The notes below the pieces were generated by a model that did no database searches, was not told where the DNA came from, and worked only from the letters and a program-made list of their open reading frames with translations. Both the position numbers and the translations under genes were made by a program. A stretch of 64,000 nucleotides of DNA, taken from contig CAJNDS010000014.1 in the NCBI GenBank assembly GCA_905221605.1, positions 977,920-1,041,919 of the forward strand, written 5' to 3'. Shown piece by piece: positions 49,895 through 60,000 of the stretch; position 1 is the first letter of the stretch, and every line of letters starts with the position of its first letter. The DNA is from Symbiodinium natans (lineage: Eukaryota > Sar > Dinophyceae > Suessiales > Symbiodiniaceae).

Positions 49895-52800
49895 CCTTTT
49901 TCACACCGAGAGAAGCCCCGAGGTCCAACGATGGGGACAGCGACAGCAGCGGCAGTGGTTCCAACACCAACGGGATCAGCATGTCACAAGAGGCAGAGCT
50001 CAATAGGTTTCAGCGGCCTCAGGGTCAATGCAAGTTGCGGTTTTCTCATGTCTGGATGCTTCAGTCTGCATACCCGCCCAGAAACGTGACTGCAGTTTTG
50101 GTGCTTGGGGGCGTGAGGGCGTGATTCGTGTGCAAGCTGGGCGGTCCAAGTTGACACGCGCCTGTTGTGCTGCAGGTCGAGTTCTTGTACTCTCGGCACG
50201 AGCGCGTTTTCATGCTACTCCTATTCATACAGTTTGTTTTGGAGGCGCGGTTGCGTGGGAAGTTTTTGCAAGGACACATATTTTGGAACCGTTTGTGCCC
50301 AGTCCGAAAGATGTTTGGGAACTCGAGAGCCCGATGCGGCCTGATATTTGTAGATTCTGGGACACGTCATGCGCCAGCCTGTCAGTCCCTCTACGCAGCT
50401 GTATTCGTCGTGCGGATGCGCCCGTCTGCGCCTCAATCTGCTTTGTGCTGCTGCACTTGGGCGTACATGTGCCGCTCGGAGCTGTTTCGAGGTCAATGTT
50501 CGAGTTGGAAGCCATGTACAACTGGGAGATCTCGCCGAAGACCGCAGAGGCACGAATAGAGCTGTTAGAGCAGACAAACCTGGCGTGTCCATGTGCATTT
50601 GAGTAGGGGGGGGGTGCTTCTTGGGCATTCTTTTTAGCTGCCGGACAGTCGGGCCCAGAATGCAACCCTTCATGGGCTCGATTCCAGCATCCCAGGCCAT
50701 CCTTTGGACGACCTTGGTGATCCAGGCACCGGCCCCAAGACCAGACCCCGAACCAATTAGGGTTTAGGGTTGAGGGTTGAGGGTTTAGGGTTTAGGGTTT
50801 AGGGATGTTTAGGGTTTAGGGTTGCAGTCATTCATCTTGCATCAGGGGGCACTTTCGGGAACATTGCAGGTCCTTTTCGGCATCGTTTACTACTGCATGG
50901 CAGCCTTGGCCATTTGCACGAAGAGGCCAGGGGGGGGGGGGGGGGGGGGGGGGGCTGTGGTGGATTGCAAGATTGTGGGCAAACTCGCATTTGCAGCCTG
51001 AGGGTTCTTGGAGCGCTCTCTTGAATCTTTCTGCGAGAGATGGAAGTGGTCAGGCCTAAGCACTTTCAAATGTTCGCCAAGACCTGCCTCTGTGGGGTCA
51101 CTGCCTGAGCGTGCTGAGCTTTTGTCTGCTGCATAATATGCTGGAGCAGCGTGTTCCCGAGCTTGCTGGGTCTGCAGGTGGTTGGCTTGGTTCTTCTCGC
51201 CTATGCAGACAAGTTCAACCTCCCGATCTTCTTTCTGAGACTCCTTGCATACATCTATGCCAGGCGTGCCTGGGGACGGTGGTGGGCTTCTGCATAAGCA
51301 GCCATTGCACAAGATCAACTTTTAATCCCCCTGCTGGCTCATAGATGGGCGACTGTGGACTCAGAAGACCAAGGAAGCCCCCCCCCAAAACAGCGAATCC
51401 CAAACCCTACTGGCAGCTGCACTGGGCAGGTTTCTCCAGGGCCTCACTGCCAGCATCTTGCTGCTGCCAGGGGCTTTCTCTCGAGTTTTTTCCTTTAACC
51501 TCACCCGTGCCTTGCATGTGTCCCCTTGCCTCAGGCCGCCAGCGAACAACGCCAACCGGAACGGCTGACATCGGACAAAAAAGCGTTCAATTCTGAATAG
51601 AGTAGCCTATCTGCTCGAGAGCTTCACAGTACCATCTACAGTACCTGTAGCAGAATGTGAGGGGAGGCTTGAAGCCGAGACGTGCTGTACGCTGTACTGA
51701 ATGCTTCCGCCGCAGCTTTACGAGTCTTCGGAACTATTTGAGACTGAAACATACAGGCCCCCTCGCGGGGCCTCTGCGTGGCTTTGGCGCGAAGGTGCCG
51801 CTTGGACGGCAGGCAATAGGCCCACAAGCTAGTAATCCGGTCTTGGAGGGTGGGAGCTGTGTACGTCTTGTGAACCATTGAGCTGCAGGATGAGGAAAGC
51901 GGTAGCAAAGAAGGCAAGAGCTGGCAGAGCGGGATTCAGCGGGCGAAACTTGATCCAGGTGAATACATAACAGCATGCTCCGAAGAGCTACCGAAACGAC
52001 CCCCGAGCGGCCATAACTGGGATTAGTCTCTTTGAACGTCGCTTGTGTCATGCCTGAGAGTAAAAAGTTCTTTGCCATGGTTCAGCCACGACAGATGAAC
52101 TGAAACCTTGGAATAGGGGCATTCAGCAAAACGGCATCTCCGTGCTTTTCGAGGCTTCTTCGCCGCCCTGCTCTCTGGCCCGTCATGTTTTGCTGCGTGC
52201 CGGCGAACCAGTCCCAAGCTGAGACGAGTACATACCCTCTTCTCCTCCTCCTGCATAGAGGTACACATGGATCCTTTGTGTTGGAGTCTCTTCAACGACC
52301 TAAACAAACCCTAAACCCCAAACCCCAAACCCTAAACCCTAAACCCTAAACAAAAGCCCACCCTACCAAAAGGTTCTGCTGCGGCTGCTCGCTGCGCTTC
52401 GGGACAGGTCTGGTGATCTTAGCGCGCCCGGCTCATTTCGCAGCTTTTGCTTGACTCGCTGCGCGCTAAGTAGGTCACGTGCTGATAGGGTTCAGGGTTC
52501 AGGGTTTAGGGTTTAGGGTTTAGGGTTTAGGGTCGAGGGTTAGGGTTTAGGGTTTAGGGTTTAGGGTTTAGGGTTTAGGGTTTAGGGTTTAGGGTTTAGG
52601 GTTTAGGGTTTAGGGTTTAGGGTTTAGGGTTTCTGGTGCTTCTCGGCAGAGCTGCTGTGAGTTTGTGGCATTTTTGGAAGGATGCCTGCCCTGCCCCATG
52701 ACATGCTGCTCGGGTGCAGGCGTCAGATTTGGTTTGCTACTCCCATCTACTCCCTAACCCCGAAAACCCTGAAGTTTAAGAGCCCTATGAAAACCCAAAG

Positions 52801-55130
52801 AACTCTAAAGCACCCAACCTAAACCCTCAAGCCCTAAACCCGAACTCCAAAATGTTCACCCGCCTGGCGACGCAGTCATTGGAAATCAAAACCTGCGCCG
52901 CCAGGCCAACGTCATCCTCATTGGACTAATGGCAGCACGCGCAGCCACTCGCATCTCACTGGAGGTTCTGCCTAGACCAAACCTATGACACAGTCACCGT
53001 GAGACTGAAGTTTGCGGGGCTCTGCGGTTTTTCTTGGAAAGTTTCATAGCCACGTTGGAAAGTTTCATAGCCAAATTCCACATCCGCCCCCTGTTTTTGC
53101 CGCCCACATATTCGAAGTCATCGGGGGATTCCCTGCTGAGGTTGGCGCCTTGTTCTATCCGGAAGATGCGGCGACCATGCCCAGCTTGCCAATGCAGGTT
53201 CCGAGTTTTTTGAAGATTCGGCTTATTTCAACCCGGGTCTTTGAGGTGATTTTCTCGACTTCACATACGATTTTTCAAGTGAGCCTTGTCGGACAGATCT
53301 TCTTCACGGCCTTCGCGCTTGCTAGCCTGCCTCTCGCTCAGTGCAAGCGGGGAGAGGTTGTGTTGCAGTGGCGTATTATGGCAGAATATGGCATTATGTG
53401 ATGTTTGAGATCATGAGACGTCCGAGCCATGCCTCGCCCAGACTTTGCGGTGTTGCATGCTGTTGCTGTTGTCAACGGATGTTGACAGCTCTTGCCGATT
53501 TGCCGCTTTTGTCCCTGGACTCTTTTGCAGAGGCCTTTCATCTGTTTTGGAATCCACGGCGTCGTCCGGAAGGACGAGGCTCGCCCGCTCCTCTGAAGAC
53601 TCAGCTGTTCTATGCTCAGCTGCACACCCCCAGGCCCAAGCCGTACCAGCAGTTTTTGTTCTGAGCATCCCGATCCCTGGATGCTTCTATTTCTTTTCTG
53701 TGTGTGTATGCACCTTTGTTGTTGTTTTGTCTCGCCGCATTTTTTGGCACCTTTGCAGTGGTGATAAACCCAAGCATCCGTAAAGACTGAACCGCGGGCT
53801 GTGCGTCAGATCACGCTCCGTGCCTACAGCTTCTATCTGGTGCTTGCAGCTCCGGACTCAGAAGTACGAGGTTTCTGGGCTGGGGGATCTTAGACTTTGA
53901 GAGTTCATGGGCCAACTCTAGGTTGGGTTTTGATCTCGCCTTCTCCTTCATCCAATCGTCCTCGAAAGCTCGTGCACCACAAAGTCTCCTTCCATTCAGC
54001 ACCTTCTTCATGCAGCGGGGAATGGTGCTGCGCATGATCGTTCAATGGCCAACACATCGCCTTCATGTTTGATGCCTTGGAGCTTCGGAAGATCTCTGGG
54101 GCTCATCGATATGGCGTATTCGTGAACAGTGTGTTGAACTTTTTGTGGATGTATTTGTGCACGGCAGAATCCTGCAGAGCCACTGCACCCAAGGTGGGCC
54201 TCTGCATTTACTCTGTTGTGCAGCTGGGCCTTTCCATGACATGCAGCAGGCTTGGGCAGATGTACGAATAGTATCGAATGGTCATCATTTCGCTCGGAAC
54301 GCTTTTTTTCATGCCCTCAAGGCCGCATTGTTGCTTTGTAACAAACATGGTTTTTACCGGCTGCAAGGGGCCAGTGGCCAGTGTCTTACTGAAAATTTGG
54401 CGCAGGCTTCCTGAGGGGGCCAAGGGAGGCAACGCCTACATCTGCGGCATGATCCAGGCTTTCCATCTCGGAGTTTAGGGTTTAGGGTTTAGGGTTCAGG
54501 GTTTGGATGAGCCTGCTTGTTGCAGGATGAGCCTGGAATTGCCCTCACCTGTCAAGAGAAGTGTGCGTGCTGCTGTGATTTGCAGGTCGTCGACATCATC
54601 TTCAGTGCAGTTGCGGCCTCGCATTCTGATGGGAGGCAGGGTTGGCCTTTTCTCAGATTGCTGTGATCACTCGTTCCCAGATACTTGTCACCTTGGTGCT
54701 CTATGGCCTCTACGTCGTGTGGTCCCAGGTGCAGGCGCGGCCTTGTGTTGTGAACCAGACACGAGCGTGTTGGTCCATGCCTTGAAGCCGTGCCTGGGAA
54801 GCTTCGTGTAAGTTAACCAAAGCAGTCCGATCAATGCTGAGGACTTCAGTCTGGGAGGCAGTACAAAGTTCTCAGACCTGGAGGACAGGGGGGGGCGGGG
54901 CCCGTTGCAGTTGGCTAAGGGGGGCGGCGGTCCCGAGCCGATTTTGCATGTGGACGTGAGGAGCCTGAGCCACAGACATGCAGCACAGCTTTGTGAACTT
55001 CCTTGTAGTTGGTTCTGTGTTATTCGAACCCCAGCAGAGCCTGCCTTGTGCGAGGAGAGCTACGGCAGCGTTGAGGCCAAGAAGCTCTTAGAGGCGGGTG
55101 GCCAACCCACGAAGCGGTACGCGGTACCCT
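49895..55130 (+). CDS. Multi-pass membrane protein, many exons, unknown family
   Basis: Candidate exons: 49895-50085, after ctctacag (REAPRSNDGDSDSSGSGSNT, then QSAYPPRN, GT donor at 50086); 50176 to about 50270, in phase (VEFLYSRHERVFMLLLFIQF); about 50493-50590 (FELEAMYNWEISPKTAEARI); 50870-50930 (VLFGIVYYCMAALAICTKRP); 51178-51278 (VVGLVLLAYADKFNLPIFFL); 51535 to about 51584 (AASEQRQPERLTSDKK); 51889-51958 (DEESGSKEGKSWQSGIQRAK, GT donor); 52866-52964 (RRQANVILIGLMAARAATRI); about 53109-53363 (FQVSLVGQIFFTAFALASLP); 53489-53664 (LPLLSLDSFAEAFHLFWNPR); 53772-53893 (RAYSFYLVLAAPDSEVRGFW); 54065-54271 (RYGVFVNSVLNFLWMYLC); 54278-54477; 54586-54728 (QILVTLVLYGLYVVWSQ, GT donor); about 54995-55130. 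At least seven segments are hydrophobic enough to span a membrane, some flanked by Arg/Lys. Some pieces end in stops and may belong to separate genes. The first join (50085 to 50176) is phase-consistent. Confidence 0.5.
50757..50823 (+). repeat. Telomere-type array in an intron
   Basis: About nine TTTAGGG-like units including GTTGAGGG and GGGATGTTTAGGG. It lies 47 bp before the acceptor of the exon at 50870. Confidence 0.9.
50931..50954. repeat. Poly-G tract
   Basis: 24 consecutive G, directly following the exon ending AAGAGGCCAG. The donor may be hidden in or beyond it. Confidence 0.95.
52023..52307 (-). CDS. Minus-strand Cys/His frame, candidate
   Basis: A 94-codon minus frame with a basic cluster (ESRAAKKPRKARRCRFAECP) followed by YSKVSVHLSWLNHGKELF. 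The CxxxxC...H...H spacing loosely resembles a zinc finger. It opposes the direction of the surrounding exons, so confidence is low. Confidence 0.3.
   Translation of the reverse strand: MFRSLKRLQHKGSMCTSMQEEEKRVCTRLSLGLVRRHAAKHDGPESRAAKKPRKARRCRFAECPYSKVSVHLSWLNHGKELFTLRHDTSDVQRD
52299..52351 (-). repeat. Telomere-type array (CCCTAAA), left half of a pair
   Basis: About seven units including ACCCCAAA variants. It is followed 134 bp later by a long TTTAGGG array. Confidence 0.92.
52486..52632 (+). repeat. Longest telomere-type array in the window
   Basis: About twenty TTTAGGG units. The distal 80 bp are perfect. The proximal part has GTTCAGGG and GGTCGAGGG variants. Confidence 0.95.
52749..52848 (-). 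repeat. Decayed CCCTAAA tract
   Basis: CCCTAACC, CCCTGAAG, CCCTATG, ACCTAAACCC and CCCTAAACCC remnants, spaced over 100 bp, just before the exon at 52866. Confidence 0.7.
54473..54506 (+). repeat. Telomere-type array
   Basis: Four units starting immediately at the end of the open frame that reads GNAYICGMIQAFHLG. Confidence 0.9.
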
Positions 55131-55434
55131 GGGGCGGGGGGGGTGGGGGGGGGCTGTGGTGTGGCCGTCGCCCGGATCCGTAAGGGCTTCGCAGGCTGTG
55201 GAAGGCGTTCGTGCCATCGTTCGTGAGCTCTTCATGCCCTTGATGCTGGAAACGACAGTTTTCGGTGGTCTCTCCGATATTTATGTGTAAATGTAACCCA
55301 TTCGAAATTCCATCGGACACACATCAACAGTGCGCTCGGCGGGCCCTGAGACGTTGAGCCTCTGTGCAAGGCCAGAAAACCGGCGGGGGAATTGTGGTGA
55401 CCGTGGAAAGACTAACAAGCTTTTGAAAAGATAT

Positions 55435-55866
55435 TTAGAGTGCATACGAGGGTTCTTTTTGAATCAGACGTCTGCATTGATTGGGTGCTTCACTCGTGTC
55501 CTCAATTGACGCCTGCTTTTCCATGTCAAGGCCTCCCACAACATCCTCGGCTCGCACGACGACGAGCTTCGACCTTGGATGGTTGCACCCGGTTTCAAGT
55601 CCGGCAGCACAAGCTTCATGAGATTTCATGAGGGTCCAAACTGTGTCGCACCAACTCACCCGATAGCCCAGGGGTCTGGGTGCGCTCTTCAGCAGCTCCC
55701 AGGGCGGAGCCATGTCGTCCGGCTTCGGTGCGCCCAGGGATTCTCGGATTGCCAGATTCAAAGCACAGGTTGAGAAGGGCATCTCATCGCATGTCAAGAT
55801 CTCGGTCTTTCTGTAAGGTTTTCGGTCCGAATCTTTCCAGGGTTGACGTGGGAGTGCGCATGACAA
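55435..55866 (-). CDS. Hypothetical minus-strand exon or gene
   Basis: A 143-codon minus frame. From a possible acceptor (aaaccttacag) near 55812 it reads KTEILTCDEMPFSTCALNLA, then GAPKPDDMAPPWELLKSAPR and SKLVVVRAEDVVGGLDMEKQ, to TAA/TAG at 55435. Composition is balanced across the whole length. No family is recognised. Confidence 0.4.
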   Translation of the reverse strand: MSCALPRQPWKDSDRKPYRKTEILTCDEMPFSTCALNLAIRESLGAPKPDDMAPPWELLKSAPRPLGYRVSWCDTVWTLMKSHEACAAGLETGCNHPRSKLVVVRAEDVVGGLDMEKQASIEDTSEAPNQCRRLIQKEPSYAL

Positions 55867-56399
55867 GGGCGCAAGATGGCGCCAAGCACAACCTTTGAAA
55901 GCCTTTGCATGTTAGATTTTGTTAGATGGTCTCTGTGCGGAGTTAGAGTACATGACGCATGCCGTATGGGCAGGTGAAGGCTCCAAGATCTTCGGTCTCA
56001 AGCATGTGGCTGGCCCAGAGTGGCAGAGTGGCAGGGAATCGCTTATTCATGTCTTGTGAATGCCTCAGGGGGCTTAGTAACTAAGGGGTACAGGGTTTTA
56101 GGGGCCTGGCTTGGTTGACGAAGTTGGATGGCTGAGAGCTGCAAGTCGAGGAGCTTCAGTTCCCGCCTCCTCGGTGAGTGCTGCCGTGCTCTGGACCAGT
56201 TAATGGACGGGGCAGGGTAAGGGCAAATGCAGGATGCCAAGCAGAACAAGGCACATCAACATACTGTCTTGCGACCGCATGGTTGCCCCAGCATCTATTC
56301 TTTCACTGCTTGCCTGTCTCAGCCTCGGTGATACGGGTGCGCGAACGCAGCGCACTGCTGAAGAAGAGAAGAAACAAACACACACGCCAGTTGTGGAAG

Positions 56400-56632
56400 A
56401 GATGTAAGAGACATGTCGAAGTTTGTCAAAGCCAGGCCTTGCAGACATGGACATCAGACCTCTCCCGTGGCCGTTTTTCAGTCTTTTGAGAGAAGGCACT
56501 TTGGAAGAAGGCGAATTGCGAATGCCAAGATGGAACACGACCTCTCTGGAAACCATCGTAGGAGTGCGAACAATGCAATGGGGAGGTAAAACGCAACTGC
56601 GCCATGGATTCATGGATGTGGGACAACCTTGA
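56400..56632 (+). CDS. Candidate open frame
   Basis: The plus frame 56423-56632 reads LREGTLEEGELRMPRWNTTS and TMQWGGKTQLRHGFMDVGQP. It is opposed by a 159-codon minus frame. The evidence is weak. Confidence 0.25.
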
Positions 56633-57005
56633 AGCAAGAGCTGACTCCACAAAAACTTGTTGAGCTTACTGCTTGACATGCCCGAAGAGCAACCCTTACC
56701 CGAGTCTGTGGTGGTCCTGCCTCAATAGCCATGAGCTGAACGGGTGCACGATGTCGGTGCTTGCGTGCTTCACTCGGACCGAGAAGGCTGCGGAGGAGAC
56801 TCATCTGCAGGCATTGTAGGCCTTCTGGGCATTGTAAGCCTTCTAAGCATGGCCCGGGGGAATGTGAGGTTTGTGGGTTCCCGATGCATTGGCATTCCAT
56901 CATGATCTCCTCCAAGCTTTGCGAAGCCGGTTGGGTTATCAAGTGCTCCTGCTCATCCCCGAAAGTGCCTGAGATTTTCTAGGCCTGCTTCTGTCCGGTG
57001 CACAG

Positions 57006-60000
57006 GAGAAGGTGGATGTGTGGCTCACTGAGCAGCTTAAGTTCACGCGCGACCAGTCTCCTGGCTACAAGAGAGGAGGTCAAAGCAGGAGAAAGGAGTG
57101 GCTTGAGGGGAAGCGTATTTGAGAATGATCCTGCATGTACAGTAGGGGGAAGTGTAGGGCGAGCCAGTCTCGTAATCAGCTGTCATATCAAATGCCTCCT
57201 GACTTCGCGAGCATGTATGGAAGTTAATGCGACCGAAGACCAGTTGTGCAAAAGTCACCCAGCTTGTCGCAAGCTAATATGGCTGGCCCATCTTGGTTTG
57301 CCTGCGCCCAAAGTCCCATGCTGAACTCCCATTCTGCTTCGGAGGTTGGACAAAAAGTCGCGGCAGTGCGAGCAACTGGATGCGGAGCTTCGGCGCCTCA
57401 AGGACGCCCACGAAGCTAGCTGAGCCTCGAAAAAGGGCTTCCATAAGATGGGCTAATTAGGGTTCAAAAAGTCGTCAAAATTCTCTATTCCTTTGCTATG
57501 GGAAGAGAGTGCTCGCATGAAGCATGGTGCTCATGATGATTGCTGTCGTCTTCTGCTGAGTGCTGCATCAAGTGGGAGGCTTGTGAACCAGGGAGATTTC
57601 AGATAGTTTAGTATGCCCCAATTCACAAACATATCACATATCTGACGCCCAAAACCTCCGAAACTCTAAGAGGCCTGCATCTTAGGTTCAGGCTCATTGT
57701 TTTGCGGCCCTGTCCGTGCATGCCATTTCAGTTGCAGTCGGCACGTGTTGGCTCGGACTTTCCCGAAAGCCCAGAACAAAACAGCCCATCAGGAGCAACA
57801 AAGACAGTTTGTGCGACCAGAGGCCTTGTTTGCCGGGCTTTGTTGGCAGTGTCGGGCGGTATTTGTGGTCGAGGGAACCATCGCCAGGGATTGCTACACA
57901 TTGCAACACTGTGCGGACAGTGCACAGCTGACATGCAAGACCTACATGCCAGTATCATACTTGCTGCTTCTGGAATCGGTCCTGAGATCCTTCCCAGCCG
58001 CTGGAGGAGTTAGAAGCTCTGCGGGACTCGCACCGACAGGCCTGGACACAGAGAACAGAAGATAAAAGGCATACCTACAGTGACCTGCAGCAACAACCTT
58101 TGCAAGTGTTTGCGTCAGTCAGAGGGTGCTATGCACGGATTCTTTCTCCGGTTTTCTGCGGCCGTCCAGTGGCCTTCTGATTCTGTGAAGACCTGTGACG
58201 ATCTGTGAAGCTCGTTTCAACTATTCCCTCCATTTCCCTCCAATTCCAAGAGCTTTGCAGGAGCTCGAGCGGCTTTCGCAAGAGCTTGCCAGCGAGCGGG
58301 ACCTTCACCAGGAGGCCAGGAAACCTCAGGAAGCCTCAGGAAGCCTCAGGAAAACTCAGGAAGACTCAGGAAGACTCAGGAAGACTCAAGGACGACTCAG
58401 CAAGACTCAGGAAGACTCAGTGGTGAGACCTCGCATTCTGCGATCTGCAGTCGATGTGCTGTGCCAGGCCTCGAGGTTGCTGCAAGGTCAGCGGGAGCAG
58501 CGGGATGCGAAGGCCGGTCATGATACGGGAGGCAGTGGGATGGAGAGTAGAAGAAACTAGGCAAGATGTGAGCCGGCATATGCAGCTGACATGCTGACTT
58601 CGGAGCCAGATGCAGTTTTTCAGGTGCAGATGCTCCAAGAGGAGCTTCGCAACCTCAGCGACGGTTTGGCACAGAAGGCCTGTGCAATGTGCTTGCACTC
58701 AGGGTCTAGAGTCTAGCTTCTTCTTGCAGTTGACAGAGTGCTGCTTGAGTCAACGCCATTCGGGCGATAGTCGGCTATATCAGAAGCAGCTTCAAGTGAC
58801 GGTGGATTCCGAGGAGGAGGACATTCTCAACATCCAGTTCAGCATGGTCGAACTCCAGAATCGCTGCAGTGACCAGGGCGCCCGCATTCCTAGCTCTCGA
58901 TCAGGCAAGCAAGTCAAAGGTGTTATATTTAAGAAGGGTGGCGAGCTGATGACGGCTCTAGTCTTTTTGTATTCTTGCAGGGTCCCATGAAGAGCTGCAT
59001 GCTGAATCAACTTTGTGGGACAGATGCCACTGGCAGAAGGATCACTTTTGATGGTTGTTTTAGCTGAGGCCCTGGTCGTGGAGAACGCGGACGCCTTCCA
59101 GAAGGCTTCAGAGGAGCTGGCGGAGAAGGAGGAGGCCTCTTGGGAGCATTTTCACGCTGCTCAGCTGCTTCGCCTGCCCACGCATTCACTCTGCGTCTGG
59201 GCGATGAGAAATATGACAAAGCGAATGCATGATGAGCCTGACGTATCAGATCTCGTAAACAGTGTAGTTTAACGGCACCGCGCTGCAGGCCCTCTCATGG
59301 GGTTTCCTGGGCTCTTCCCAAGTACTCTCGGCGTGATGCCCCAAAAGATAGCCGCATGCGAGGCACGTGGACGGTTGCACGTTGTTGTCGCAGGTCGTTG
59401 GTCTCTGACATGGGCCCAAAGCGGGCTCCATGTTGGGCTCCATGTTGCTCCATGATACTCCTGTCTTCGTTTCATGGGAAGCTTGTGTGAGATCATGGGA
59501 GTGCTTCCCCTTCCTTCAACATGGTAGCCTCCAAGTGCAGGCCCTGGAGCAAGCAATCCAGAGGCAGCAGGATCGGCTTCGATGCACATGAGCAGTTCGG
59601 TTCAGTTTTGCCATCTGTGCTTTCAGATCCTTACAGCTGCTGCCGTTCTGCCTTCTTGTCCGTGCGATCGAAAGTGCTGGATGCTGAATCTCTCTCGCAT
59701 GCACCATAAGCAGGCATTGCGGCATGCTAGAAGGCATTCGGGACCTGTCGGACCTGCCTTCTTTGTCTTGTCACTTCCACGTCGCTTGCGAGGAGCTTCG
59801 CCAGCAGATGAGCGCCGCATCGACACAGCTCCAGGGACAGGTGAGCGCGATGGGTCCATCAAAAGCGCGTGCGATCATGCGGTCAAGGGAGTGCCGCAAC
59901 GTCCCACTTGCTGTGGACAACAGGTCCGGCAGCTCTCAGAAGAGCTGGAGCACAGCCAGGCGAGACCTGCATGGACATGTAGAGGGGTGTAGCAGTGCGT

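Noticed and set aside
50221-50700. 159-codon minus frame
   Set aside because: A shadow of the plus-strand exons at 50176-50606, which have phase-consistent splicing.
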